This document shows, in pieces, positions 1 to 8,475 of a stretch of DNA of 64,000 nt. The stretch's first letter is position 1. The number at the start of each line of letters is the position of its first letter. The notes under the pieces were generated by a model. It had not been told where the DNA came from, ran no database searches, and was given only the letters and a program-made list of their open reading frames with translations. A program made the position numbers and the translations under genes. The stretch comes from Pseudomonas brassicacearum. Its GTDB lineage: Bacteria; Pseudomonadota; Gammaproteobacteria; Pseudomonadales; Pseudomonadaceae. The stretch covers positions 310,001 to 374,000 of the forward strand of contig NZ_MOBJ01000009.1 in assembly GCF_003732225.1 (NCBI RefSeq). The letters run 5' to 3'.

Positions 1-474
1 GAGGGGGTGATGGCCATGGCTCGTCAACGTGGCGACCTGGAGTTCTGGGTCGCTTCCGGTAAACAAGTGCTGATGCTGCGCAACGGTTTGGTGGTGCGCA
101 CTGTCGGGCTGGGCGTTTCCCTGGACGGCACTCGCTTCAGCGGTGAATCGCCGTTCAAACGCGGCCTTCAGCACTTGCCCGACGGCTACGCCAGCACTCG
201 CTGGATCGATATCTACGACGGTTCCCGTGTTGGCATCCCGATCAACAGCCGCTTCAGCACCCATGACATCGAGAGCATCAGAATTCTCGACAAGGATTAC
301 GCCTTGCTGCGGATCGATGAGCAGGTGGATGCGCCCACCCTGGATTTCCACGCCACCAACCGCTACTGGGTCGACCCTCAGGACGGTTTCATCATGCGCA
401 GCGAGCAGCATCTGACGCCGCAACTGTCCCTGAAAATTGTGCAGTTGCGCCCTGATCGGGGAGCTGTCCGGTGA
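1..474 (+). CDS. yjbF: YjbF/GfcB-family polysaccharide lipoprotein, 5' end cut by window
   Basis: The frame is open from base 1, so the true start and the expected lipoprotein signal lie outside the window; about 157 residues are visible. The sequence looks like the C-terminal beta-rich part of the YjbF/GfcB family, an outer-membrane lipoprotein of group 4 capsule or Yjb exopolysaccharide operons. Internal GTG/ATG codons at 7, 10 and 16 are not convincing starts because the coding frame continues upstream of them. Its stop overlaps the GTG of the next gene by four bases, which indicates translational coupling in an operon followed by yjbG- and yjbH-like genes. The family call rests mainly on this invariant gene order. 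Confidence 0.75.
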   Translation, partial: EGVMAMARQRGDLEFWVASGKQVLMLRNGLVVRTVGLGVSLDGTRFSGESPFKRGLQHLPDGYASTRWIDIYDGSRVGIPINSRFSTHDIESIRILDKDYALLRIDEQVDAPTLDFHATNRYWVDPQDGFIMRSEQHLTPQLSLKIVQLRPDRGAVR

Positions 475-1238
475 AGTGTTCGAACCTTTTGTTACTTGGC
501 TTGTTATTGATCGGTTCGGGCGTGGGCCAGGCGGCCGTTACCGTCAGCGGTGATGTCCGCAGCTCCGGCCAGTTTGAAGTCAAACCCGGTGCCCGTTTGC
601 TGGACGTCATTAGCGCATCTCAACCCAACGCCGAAAGCTACTGGCTGGGCGCGGCATGGCTGCACCGCTCGTTGGTGGACAAGCAGACCCGGTTGAAGGC
701 CGGGGTATTGTTCGATCTGAAACTGCTGCAGCGGGTTGCCTTGCTCGATGAGAGGAGCACGCGAGCGACCTTGAGCGCGCGCCTGTATGAGCAGATCGAA
801 CGGTTGCCGGTCACCGGGCGCGAGGTCGCGGTACTCGATCCGATCGCCCTGGAGGTGGGGTTCGCCCGTAACGCTCTGCTGGATGATGGCGACCAGCTGA
901 TTTATCCCGCGCGGCCGTCCACCGTGGAAGTCTGGGGGGCAGTCGCGCAGCCCTGTCATGTGCCTTACAGCGCCATGCAGGAAGCCCGCGACTATGTCCG
1001 GCACTGCGCCATCCTCAGCGATGCCGAGAGCGATTATCTGTGGCTGATCCAGCCCGATGGTCAGGTGCGGCGCATCGGCGCGGCGGGGTGGAATCGTGAG
1101 GAGGGCGTCGTGCTGGCCCCCGGCAGCAGGATCCTGGTGCCGATCAAGAACGACAATCCCGATTCGCCGACCCCTGAGCTCAATCAACAACTGGCCGAGT
1201 TTCTCGCCACTCAACCCCTGGCTGAGGTGGCCCCTTGA
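471..1238 (+). CDS. yjbG: GfcC/YjbG-family capsule biosynthesis protein
   Basis: 255 residues, GTG start overlapping the upstream stop. An N-terminal signal peptide of about 21 residues ends near GQA-AV, so the product is periplasmic. The body fits GfcC/YjbG: a beta-grasp-like segment after the signal (VSGDVRSSGQFEVKPGARLLDVI), a helical middle and a second beta-grasp segment around residues 135-200. GfcC proteins are thought to assist export or surface assembly of capsule or exopolysaccharide; the biochemical role is not settled. It overlaps the following yjbH-like gene by four bases, so the three genes form one operon. Confidence 0.82.
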   Translation: MKCSNLLLLGLLLIGSGVGQAAVTVSGDVRSSGQFEVKPGARLLDVISASQPNAESYWLGAAWLHRSLVDKQTRLKAGVLFDLKLLQRVALLDERSTRATLSARLYEQIERLPVTGREVAVLDPIALEVGFARNALLDDGDQLIYPARPSTVEVWGAVAQPCHVPYSAMQEARDYVRHCAILSDAESDYLWLIQPDGQVRRIGAAGWNREEGVVLAPGSRILVPIKNDNPDSPTPELNQQLAEFLATQPLAEVAP

Positions 1239-3325
1239 AGTTACGTTTTGCTGCTGTATTGCTCTTGCCCTGCGGATTGGTTCATGGCGAACCGCGTTAC
1301 ACCCAGAACGATTTCGGTGGTGTCGGTCTGTTACAGACACCCACCGCGCGCATGGCCCCCGCCGGGGAGTTGAGTGCCACTGCCAGTCGTACCGACCCTT
1401 ACTCGCGCTATAGCTTTTCCCTGCAACCGTTCGATTGGCTGGAAAGTTCGTTTCGCTACACCGCGATCACCAACCGCAAGTACGGCCCTGAGGCGTTTAG
1501 TGGCAATCAGAGCTTCAAAGACAAGGCCATCGACGTCAAGGCACGGCTTTGGGAAGAAAGTCACTGGGCACCGCAGATCGCAATCGGGGCCCGGGATATC
1601 GGTGGTACCGGGTTGTTTTCCAGCGAGTATTTCGTCGCCAACAAGCGTTATGACAATCTGGACTTCAGCCTCGGCATTGCCTGGGGCAATCTGGGTAATC
1701 GGGGGGATTTCAGCAACCCGCTGGCGGTGCTTGGCAGCAAGTTCAATGATCGGCCGCAGAGCGATGCAGCCGTCGCCAGGGCAGGTGGGGTGAACTCCAA
1801 TGCTTATTTCAAGGGACGCCCATCGTTGTTTGGCGGGATTGCCTATCAAACACCGTGGGAACCGCTGAGCCTGAAAGTCGAGTATGAGGGCAACGACTAC
1901 CGGAACGAGCCATTGAACAACCCGATCAAGCAAGATCTGCCGATCAATATCGGCGTGGTCTACAAGCTCGCCGATAGCGTCGATCTGAGTGCCGGTTGGG
2001 AGCGTGGCAACACTGCGATGTTCGGCATCACCCTGCACACCAATTTTGTCGGCCGCAAGGCGCCGGCCAAGACCTACGACCCTCCCGCCGAGCCGCTGCC
2101 GGCACGGGAGCCGTCGACCCCGGCCGATCAGGTCAACTGGGCCAATGTCTCCAGCCGGCTGCAGCAAAATGCCGGCTACAAGGTAAAGCGCATCACCCAG
2201 CGCGGTTCGGAGCTGATGGTGTATGGCGAGCAGTCCCGCTACTTTTACCCGGCCAAAGCCGTGGGGCGGGCCAGCCGGATTCTCGACAACAGTGTCAATC
2301 AGGATATTGACTGGTTCACCTTGGTGAACCAGCGTTATGACATGTCGATAGAGGAAACCAGCCTGCCCCGGGAAACGTTCCGTGCGGTAGTGAACAACGA
2401 GCAGCCGCTGAAAGATCTGCACCGCTCAACCGAAGTCAATCCGGCGGTTGCGCACCGGGAAACCACGCTCTATACCCAGGCCCTGGATCCGTTCAGCTAC
2501 GGCTTCGGCCTGGGCTACAAACAGAACATCGGCGGCCCCGACGGATTGCTCTATCAGTTCACCGCCGATGCCGACGCGGAGTACCGTTTTACCCGCAATA
2601 CCTGGTGGAACGGCTTGCTCAGCGCCAACCTGTTGAACAACTACGACAAGTTCACTTACGACGCGCCGAGCGGGCTGCCCCGGGTGCGGACCGATCTGCG
2701 CAAATACCTGACCACCTCCGATGTGACGATGCCGACGTTCCAGCTCAACCATGCAGTGCAGCTGGACAAGGATTTGTATGGGATGGTCTACGGCGGCTAC
2801 CTGGAATCCATGTTTGCCGGGGTCGGCAGCGAAGTGCTGTATCGACCCATGGGACAACGCTGGTCGGTGGGCGCGGATCTGAACTTCGTGCGTCAGCGTG
2901 ATTTTGATCAGGGCTTCGGTCTGCGTGATTACCGGACCGTGACGGGCCATGTTACCGGCTATACCGAGCTGCCCAATGACTTGCAAGCGGCGGTCAGTGT
3001 CGGGCGTTATCTGGCGCGGGACTGGGGTACCACCGTCGACTTGTCGCGGGAGTTCAATAACGGAGTGAAATTTGGTGCCTGGGTCACCCTGACCACCGCC
3101 TCGAAAGAACAATATGGTGAGGGCAGCTTCGACAAGGGGATCTATATTTCCATCCCGTTCGACGAGTTGATGAGTACTTCGACCATGCGCCGGGCCAATA
3201 TCGTCTGGGCTCCGCTGACCCGGGACGGCGGCGCGCGCCTGGGCCGTGCCTACTCGCTACAGACCATGACCGACGGGCGTGACAGCGACCGGTTCTACAA
3301 CAACTTCGAGAAAATTACCGAATGA
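1235..3325 (+). CDS. yjbH: YjbH/GfcD-family outer-membrane polysaccharide protein
   Basis: 696 residues, which is the usual family length, with a TTG start overlapping the previous stop. A signal peptide (residues 1-18, cleavage near VHG-EP) is followed by the family's N-terminal stretch, FGGVGLLQTPTARM. The rest is rich in alternating aromatic and polar residues typical of beta strands, with a mid-protein domain around residues 290-400. YjbH/GfcD proteins are large outer-membrane proteins needed for group 4 capsule or Yjb polysaccharide export. A Cys at residue 13 does not form a good lipobox, so secretion by signal peptidase I is more likely than lipidation. The stop overlaps the start of the VanZ-like gene. 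Confidence 0.85.
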   Translation: MKLRFAAVLLLPCGLVHGEPRYTQNDFGGVGLLQTPTARMAPAGELSATASRTDPYSRYSFSLQPFDWLESSFRYTAITNRKYGPEAFSGNQSFKDKAIDVKARLWEESHWAPQIAIGARDIGGTGLFSSEYFVANKRYDNLDFSLGIAWGNLGNRGDFSNPLAVLGSKFNDRPQSDAAVARAGGVNSNAYFKGRPSLFGGIAYQTPWEPLSLKVEYEGNDYRNEPLNNPIKQDLPINIGVVYKLADSVDLSAGWERGNTAMFGITLHTNFVGRKAPAKTYDPPAEPLPAREPSTPADQVNWANVSSRLQQNAGYKVKRITQRGSELMVYGEQSRYFYPAKAVGRASRILDNSVNQDIDWFTLVNQRYDMSIEETSLPRETFRAVVNNEQPLKDLHRSTEVNPAVAHRETTLYTQALDPFSYGFGLGYKQNIGGPDGLLYQFTADADAEYRFTRNTWWNGLLSANLLNNYDKFTYDAPSGLPRVRTDLRKYLTTSDVTMPTFQLNHAVQLDKDLYGMVYGGYLESMFAGVGSEVLYRPMGQRWSVGADLNFVRQRDFDQGFGLRDYRTVTGHVTGYTELPNDLQAAVSVGRYLARDWGTTVDLSREFNNGVKFGAWVTLTTASKEQYGEGSFDKGIYISIPFDELMSTSTMRRANIVWAPLTRDGGARLGRAYSLQTMTDGRDSDRFYNNFEKITE

Positions 3326-3681
3326 TGGCGAGACTAACGCGTTTGACCGAGATGCCATTCTGGCTACGGGGCCTGGTCTTTGTGGGGGTGACCGCGATTC
3401 TGCTGACCGCGGGCTTGCGCTCTCAGCCGATCCCGGAGCTGTTTGCCCAAGAGGATAAGCTTCATCACTGGCTCGGCTTCCTGGTCTTTGCCTGCAGTTG
3501 CCGGCTGGCCTTTCCCCGAGTGAAGTTGCTCTGGATAGCCCTGGGCTGTTTGCTCACTGGTTTGCTCATCGAGGGTGCGCAAGGTTTGATGCCGCTGCGC
3601 ACGGCTTCGCCCTACGACATGCTGGCAAACAGTTTTGGCGTGCTGACGGGCTTGCTGATCGCCTGGCGCTGGTTGCGTTGA
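3322..3681 (+). CDS. VanZ-like small membrane protein
   Basis: 119 residues with four hydrophobic segments (about 15-32, 47-64, 68-86, 97-115). It has the conserved VanZ-type features: a Lys-Leu-His-His motif (DKLHHWLGF) before helix 2, and an acidic residue before the third loop (LLIEGAQ). The ATG overlaps the yjbH stop, so it is the last gene of the gfc-type operon. VanZ-like proteins occur at the end of many exopolysaccharide clusters; their function is unknown apart from low-level teicoplanin resistance for VanZ itself. Here a role in polysaccharide assembly is inferred only from position. Confidence 0.75.
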   Translation: MMARLTRLTEMPFWLRGLVFVGVTAILLTAGLRSQPIPELFAQEDKLHHWLGFLVFACSCRLAFPRVKLLWIALGCLLTGLLIEGAQGLMPLRTASPYDMLANSFGVLTGLLIAWRWLR

Positions 3682-3707
3682 ACAGGTGTTGAGGCGCTTG
3701 GCGGTCT

Positions 3708-3751
3708 GCTGGTATGGGGCGGGCGGGGCGAAGTTGCTACCTCATACCAGC
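3708..3751. terminator. Inverted repeat between convergent genes, possible terminator
   Basis: GCTGGTATG at 3708-3716 pairs with CATACCAGC at 3743-3751, with a G-rich 26-base loop. It lies between the VanZ-like gene and the convergent beta-helix gene and overlaps the latter's stop codon. There is no T-run on either side, so a Rho-independent function is uncertain. Confidence 0.3.
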
Positions 3752-5514
3752 CCTATGCATTGCCAGGGAGCGACGCCGGGTGCGTCTGTTCGAATGAAGG
3801 TAATGGTGCTGCCCGGGGCAAGCACTTTATAAGGCCCCAGGCTGCCCAGGGCGAGGTTTCCCCCGGTAGCGAATCTCACCGGGTTGGAACTGACCAGCAG
3901 GGTCAAGGTTTCTCCCGGCATGTGATAACCGTCGATCGTTTCTATTGTCAGCCCCGGGCCAAACTCGACGTTGACCAAGGCATGGGCCTTGACCTCAAGG
4001 CGGCGTCCGGCATTGAACGACACAGTGGAATGAACACCGCTGCTCCCGACGCCAGCCTTGGACGGTGAATCGAGCCTGACGCCGGCATGGTTGCTGCCGA
4101 CCACCAGATTCGACATGCTCCCCGCGACGATGGGGGAGCGGATCGATGCCTGGCAGTTCTTGCCGCAATCCAGGCCGGTGACGACATTGGCGAAGCGTGG
4201 CGCGATCAGCTCCAGCCCGGTCGATGAATTCTTTTGCTCGATCGCGGTTTTCACCGTTTCAAACCAGGGTGCAATCATCACGATGTTTTCGCAGCGATCG
4301 ATTTCGATGCCGACGTCGGCGTGCTGAAAGCTCGGGTTGGTGAAGGTTATGTTGTTGGGTCTGATGTCATAGGCGGGATCGAACCTGCCGATATAGGAAC
4401 CCAGGCCCACAGGCCCCAGGCCAGACGCGCCATCGAATCGACACTCGTCGAATTCGATATGTTCGCACTGCCCCATCAGCACCAGGCTCCGTGCTGTCGC
4501 CACGGATCGCTGAACGAGCACATGAGCGACATGGCCGAACTGCATGGGGGCCTGATAATTCTTATAACCCCCCACCAGCCGTAGACCGTCCCCGGCAAAA
4601 TCTTTGATGAACAGGCGACGCAGCTCGAAATCCCACAAGCCGCCGTCGCGGCCCGAAACCACTGCCTCCAGGCTGATGCCGTCCTGCAAGGGGTTATGCA
4701 CGTAGTCTCCAGCCAGGGTAAAGCCTTCCAGCAACACCCCCCTGATCTTGCCCGCGGGCATCCGGATGAATTTCCGTTCTGCGGAGGGCAGAGATCTGAT
4801 TACCGTGCCGTTCCAGCTTTCGGTACCCAGACGACCGGCGATATGCCCCTTGCCGATGGCACGAGTGCCGTCCACCAGATCGATGTACTCGGCATTGAGC
4901 ACCCCGTCCGGCAGCTCGATTTCATACCCCGAGGCAAAGGCTCGATTGATTGCTGCCGTGTGGTTGAGCCGCGAGGCCCCGGAGGTCACATCGTCTCGCT
5001 CTGCTTTTGTCATGAAGTCGAACAGGCTGTGACGTTCCCTGAGCTTATCGCCGACGGTGCGAGATTGCGTGCCCGTCCCCGATTGCAGAAAACCCACCAT
5101 GTTCGGACCCGTATCCGGGTCGGCGGCGTTGGCCAGGTTCCTCTGGATCATCTGCCCATCGGCATTCGGGACGTACCACGCCGTACCGTTATAGACCTTC
5201 TTGAGCGCATCCTGGGTGTTGAAGTATTCATCGCCGCTCTGCAAGGGGCTGCCATCCGCCCGAGTGGTGGGGTCAGAGGTCTCTCGGCGAGAATTCGAGT
5301 CGGCCATCGCCTTTACCTGGGCAAACACCTGATCGGTATCGGCTTTCCATTTGCTCAGCGTCGGCAGCGGGCCGGACTCGGTGGGAATGCTTTCATCAGC
5401 CCCGCCATGGACGAAGCGGTGCTGTATCCGGGAGGCGGCATCCGAGCGCTGGGCAGCCTGGGCTATCAGCGTGGTATTGGCCATGAGTGTTTCCAGGGTG
5501 GGATCGGTCGACAT
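3742..5514 (-). CDS. Right-handed beta-helix protein with phage-tailspike-like N-terminus
   Basis: 590 residues from the ATG at 5514, whose A is shared with the TAA of the upstream small gene. Residues 50-165 resemble the neck of phage tail fibres and tailspikes: GDEYFNTQDALKKVYNGTAW, then a NLAN...GPNMVGFLQSGTG...TVGDKLRER stretch that in tailspikes precedes the beta-helix. From about residue 170 to 480 there are repeated short strands typical of pectate-lyase-3 or polysaccharide-lyase beta-helices. No signal peptide is visible. No other phage gene is nearby; the neighbours are sugar-transferase and gfc-type polysaccharide genes. A likely role is a domesticated depolymerase or lyase acting on the local exopolysaccharide, but active-site residues cannot be assigned from sequence alone. 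Confidence 0.7.
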   Translation of the reverse strand: MSTDPTLETLMANTTLIAQAAQRSDAASRIQHRFVHGGADESIPTESGPLPTLSKWKADTDQVFAQVKAMADSNSRRETSDPTTRADGSPLQSGDEYFNTQDALKKVYNGTAWYVPNADGQMIQRNLANAADPDTGPNMVGFLQSGTGTQSRTVGDKLRERHSLFDFMTKAERDDVTSGASRLNHTAAINRAFASGYEIELPDGVLNAEYIDLVDGTRAIGKGHIAGRLGTESWNGTVIRSLPSAERKFIRMPAGKIRGVLLEGFTLAGDYVHNPLQDGISLEAVVSGRDGGLWDFELRRLFIKDFAGDGLRLVGGYKNYQAPMQFGHVAHVLVQRSVATARSLVLMGQCEHIEFDECRFDGASGLGPVGLGSYIGRFDPAYDIRPNNITFTNPSFQHADVGIEIDRCENIVMIAPWFETVKTAIEQKNSSTGLELIAPRFANVVTGLDCGKNCQASIRSPIVAGSMSNLVVGSNHAGVRLDSPSKAGVGSSGVHSTVSFNAGRRLEVKAHALVNVEFGPGLTIETIDGYHMPGETLTLLVSSNPVRFATGGNLALGSLGPYKVLAPGSTITFIRTDAPGVAPWQCIGLV

Positions 5515-5720
5515 TAGAGGTTCGCCAGGCTCAGGGGAGCCACAATGTGCATGCTGTTGAACAGTTGCTCGCACGCTGCGTTGACCCGTTCAAGCGGGGC
5601 CAGATCGTGCTCGTGCGGCGCCGGTTCTTTCGGTTGCAGCAGCGCCAACTGTCCAATCGTCAGGCCTGCAGCCCCGCAGGCTGTGGCGGCGAGTAGTTGG
5701 CGTCGGGTGATAGGGCGCAT
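5514..5720 (-). CDS. Small protein with twin-arginine-type signal
   Basis: 68 residues. The N-terminus ITRRQLLAATACGAAGLTIG has a T-R-R-x-L-L motif followed by a hydrophobic core, a plausible Tat signal or signal anchor. Only about 40 residues follow, with no recognised domain. The TAA stop overlaps the ATG of the downstream beta-helix gene (TAATG), which suggests translational coupling and a shared function. Because the beta-helix protein has no signal of its own, this protein could be an export or anchoring partner; that is inference. An alternative is that it is the remnant of a once longer exported protein. Confidence 0.6.
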   Translation of the reverse strand: MRPITRRQLLAATACGAAGLTIGQLALLQPKEPAPHEHDLAPLERVNAACEQLFNSMHIVAPLSLANL

Positions 5721-5766
5721 GAGTCAACCTGAAATGGGATGGGCCAGGATGGGCGGGGCGCTCCGG

Positions 5767-5788
5767 CGCAGTCAGTGATCTGACTGCG
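5767..5788. repeat. Perfect 8-bp hairpin between sugar-transferase and small gene
   Basis: CGCAGTCA (5767-5774) and TGACTGCG (5781-5788) form a perfect stem with a six-base loop in the 138-bp gap upstream of the Tat-signal-like gene. There is no T-run on the minus strand. It could stabilise or separate transcript segments of the minus-strand unit. Confidence 0.35.
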
Positions 5789-5858
5789 GGGATCGCAACC
5801 CCGTTCGCAACAGGCTGAAGAATAGACAGACTATGGGCGGGCGCGAGCGTCGCAGCAG

Positions 5859-7253
5859 CTAGTAGATATCCTTGGAAAAGAGCGTGAAGGGCGTCTTGAT
5901 CAGGATCTTTATATCGAGCCACAACGACCAGTTGTTGATGTAGTTGAGATCGATCTCCACGCGTTTCTGCATCTTGTCGAGGGTTTCGGTTTCGCCACGG
6001 CAGCCACTGATCTGGGCCAGCCCGGTAATGCCCGGTTTGATCCGATGGCGGGCCATGTAGGCGCGGATCTTGCCAGTGTAGTAGTCGTTATGGGCGGTCG
6101 CATGTGGCCGAGGCCCGACCAGTGCCATATGGCCTTGCAGCACATTGAAAAACTGCGGCAGTTCATCGATGGAAGTGCGTCGGATAAAACGTCCGATCGG
6201 GGTAATGCGCGGGTCTTGACGGCCGGCCTGCTGGACCTGGTGGTCGTCGTGCAGGCGCATGGAGCGGAATTTCCAGACCTTGATGATCTTGCCGTTCCAG
6301 CCATGCCGCTCCTGTTTGAAGATAATCGGGCCCGGGGAAGAGATTTTCACCGCGACGGCAATCACCAACAGCAGTGGGCTGAAGCCGATCAGCGCCAGGG
6401 CGGCCAGGCTTCTGTCGAGCAGGGTCTTGCTCAGCGCCGCCGTAGGGTAGCTGGTTAGCGGGCTTTCATTGAGGTGGATGGCGGGCAGGCCGTCGAGCTC
6501 GCTGACGGAGTGATTGAGCAAGGTCATGCTGCCCAGGTCGGGAACCCAGACCACATCCACATTCGAGTCGAGAAGATCGATGTAAAGCGCTTCGACCTGT
6601 TTGGCTTCGCTCAAGGACAGCGCGATGTACAGCCGTCGGATATCGTGAACCCGAATCAGCTCGCGCAGCTCCTGCAACTGGCCCACGATCCTGTGAGTAC
6701 TGACGTTGGTCGACAGCTCGTTGGGTTTGGAGCTGATCAGACCGACCAGCGGCGGATATTCGGTTTTCGCCAGTTTGTCTGCCAGTTTCACCGCCAGTTG
6801 GTCGGTGCCGATGATCAGGGTGTTGTATTGGCTGTGCAATTGCCGATGGTAGTGCCTGGAAAAACCATGCAGTGGCAGGTACAGCAAGGCCTGCAGGCAA
6901 TAACCGGTCACGGCCCAGATCAGGATTATTTCCCGGGAGAACAATTCGCTGGTCTTGCTCAGAAAACCGATACTGGTCAGTCCGGTCAGCGTCAGCAGCC
7001 AACCCAGCAGCAGGCGTCCAAGGCCTGTGAGGTAACCGTGCCGCTTGTGATAGACCTGCAGCAGGGAGTAGGAAGGGACCGAACCCAGAAACGTAAGAAC
7101 CGCCAGCACACGATAATGGGCGTCGATTTCTCCGGTTTGGTACAGCGCCAGAGTAAATAACAATGCACTGACCGACGTTATGGCAATTGCCCATTGGCCC
7201 CAGAAGGTAAGTCCTTTGGTTATGCTGTTCCGATTAATACGATTATGTACCAT
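5859..7253 (-). CDS. Undecaprenyl-phosphate sugar phosphotransferase (WcaJ-type)
   Basis: 464 residues. The N-terminal half has about five transmembrane segments (to residue ~125) and a nucleotide-binding-like region (RNLIIGT-type LIIGTDQLAVKLADKL). The C-terminal 190 residues are a canonical bacterial sugar transferase domain: an amphipathic segment, then FKQERHGWNGK, KFRSMR, RRTSIDELPQFFNVL, LVGPRPHA and RHRIKPGITGLAQ. The enzyme moves a sugar-1-phosphate, usually glucose or galactose, from a UDP-sugar to undecaprenyl phosphate and so starts repeat-unit synthesis of an exopolysaccharide. It heads the minus-strand unit with the small Tat-like and beta-helix genes. No flippase or polymerase gene is present in the window. 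Confidence 0.9.
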   Translation of the reverse strand: MVHNRINRNSITKGLTFWGQWAIAITSVSALLFTLALYQTGEIDAHYRVLAVLTFLGSVPSYSLLQVYHKRHGYLTGLGRLLLGWLLTLTGLTSIGFLSKTSELFSREIILIWAVTGYCLQALLYLPLHGFSRHYHRQLHSQYNTLIIGTDQLAVKLADKLAKTEYPPLVGLISSKPNELSTNVSTHRIVGQLQELRELIRVHDIRRLYIALSLSEAKQVEALYIDLLDSNVDVVWVPDLGSMTLLNHSVSELDGLPAIHLNESPLTSYPTAALSKTLLDRSLAALALIGFSPLLLVIAVAVKISSPGPIIFKQERHGWNGKIIKVWKFRSMRLHDDHQVQQAGRQDPRITPIGRFIRRTSIDELPQFFNVLQGHMALVGPRPHATAHNDYYTGKIRAYMARHRIKPGITGLAQISGCRGETETLDKMQKRVEIDLNYINNWSLWLDIKILIKTPFTLFSKDIY

Positions 7254-7767
7254 AGCGGTATCCCTCGGGCGTGCGCCACGTTATGTATCAGTTGACGGTT
7301 GATAAATGGCAGTCACGGGAAAAGGCTTGGCCGGCACGATTCCATACGAAGTTGTTTTTGTTATTAGTGTTCGGGAGCGGTGGGCTGGTGACTGACCATT
7401 TGAGGTTGTTTTTTATATAGAGGTGTCAGCTGATACGGTTGTCTCAGTGTCCGGTTTTTATACTAGTACCTTAATCTTTGTGGGTGTCTGACGAATTATA
7501 ACGGTCGCACTGTCATGGGGTTTGTTATAAAAGGTCGTGTTCTTTGGTTTGGAGTACATAGCAAAGTCGTCTATATAATTACGGCGTTCCGGCAGGTACT
7601 TGCCGGGGAGGCGAGGGGAGGATGCTGGACAGGAACTATGGCGTGGATGATGTACGAAAGGTGGGAGGCAGGAGCAGCCGCGCGAGGAGGGGAGGCTGTT
7701 AAGTGATGTCTGTGTATCTGATGGGGTCTGGGAGTCGCATTTATTGTTATTGTTTTTGCGAACTCGC
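7254..7767. other. Gene-free intergenic stretch upstream of sugar transferase
   Basis: About 510 bp with no supported gene. It must carry the promoter of the minus-strand sugar-transferase unit and the 3' end of the minus-strand regulator trio. Composition is visibly AT-richer than the flanking core genes. No convincing terminator or operator was recognised; a 63-codon plus-strand ORF here looks random. Confidence 0.5.
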
Positions 7768-8439
7768 TCAATAAGCGACTCTTATCCTTTGGGCCAGGCA
7801 GTAACCGCGGTTTCTCACCGAACGAACAAGACGCTCTCCGTTGGCGGCGTCCTTGAATTTTTTCTGCAGTCTGCTCAAACACATCTCAAGACCGCTGTAG
7901 CGTTCCGGATCCTTATCAATACCTAGAATCAGATCTGTCTTGCTGAGTACCCGTCGATCGCTGATAACCAGTTGTGTGAGCATCAACGATTCGGTACCCG
8001 TCAATGGGATCGTTATATTTTCTTTGACCAAGGTTCGCTCTTCCGCGCTAAACCACCAGATCTCAGGATTGGCGTGTGGCTCTTTAACCCGGCTTACTGC
8101 CGAGATGAACTCCTCGTCGGCCACCGGCTTCTTGAGAAAGCCATCGATCCCGAAGTGCGAGAAGTGATGGAGTTCCGAAGGCTCCGCGTTGGGCGTTATG
8201 AGTATGATTTCCGCATCTTTTTGATTCTTGCGGATAAAGCTGACATCACTCAGCGATATGTCCGCCTGATCGAGCAGGATGTGCGTGAAGCGATTCTTTC
8301 TGATTCGCTCGCTGCTGAGTTTGCCGGACTCGATTTCAAAAGATAAACACAGACGTTGTGCAAGAAGCGACTCTATTGCTTGTCGTGCCAGTTGGTCTCG
8401 GGTGAAGATTAAGAAGTTGTTATTTGGCGTATTCATCAT
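7768..8439 (-). CDS. Winged-helix regulator with receiver-like N-terminus
   Basis: 223 residues. Residues 8-115 resemble a response-regulator receiver: Asp57 in THILLD at the usual phosphoacceptor place, Thr82 in LITP and Lys104 in FLKKP. The usual N-terminal acidic pair is missing (FLIFTRDQ). Residues 125-215 form an OmpR-type winged helix, with the recognition region GLEMCLSRLQKKF and the typical end LVRSVRNRGYCL. It is the last of three minus-strand genes, 36 bp after the degenerate EAL gene. No histidine kinase gene is adjacent. It probably binds DNA as a transcriptional regulator, perhaps of the neighbouring polysaccharide genes; phosphorylation is uncertain. Confidence 0.72.
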   Translation of the reverse strand: MMNTPNNNFLIFTRDQLARQAIESLLAQRLCLSFEIESGKLSSERIRKNRFTHILLDQADISLSDVSFIRKNQKDAEIILITPNAEPSELHHFSHFGIDGFLKKPVADEEFISAVSRVKEPHANPEIWWFSAEERTLVKENITIPLTGTESLMLTQLVISDRRVLSKTDLILGIDKDPERYSGLEMCLSRLQKKFKDAANGERLVRSVRNRGYCLAQRIRVAY

Positions 8440-8475
8440 TAGGTTCCTTCCTGGAATAGTGAAGCTTTTGAGAGC

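Noticed and set aside
3742..5720. Prophage remnant
   Set aside because: Only the beta-helix protein is phage-like; no structural, lysis, integrase or att sequence was seen around it.
7515..7706. 63-codon plus-strand ORF upstream of the sugar transferase
   Set aside because: Random-looking composition, no start signal and no partner gene.
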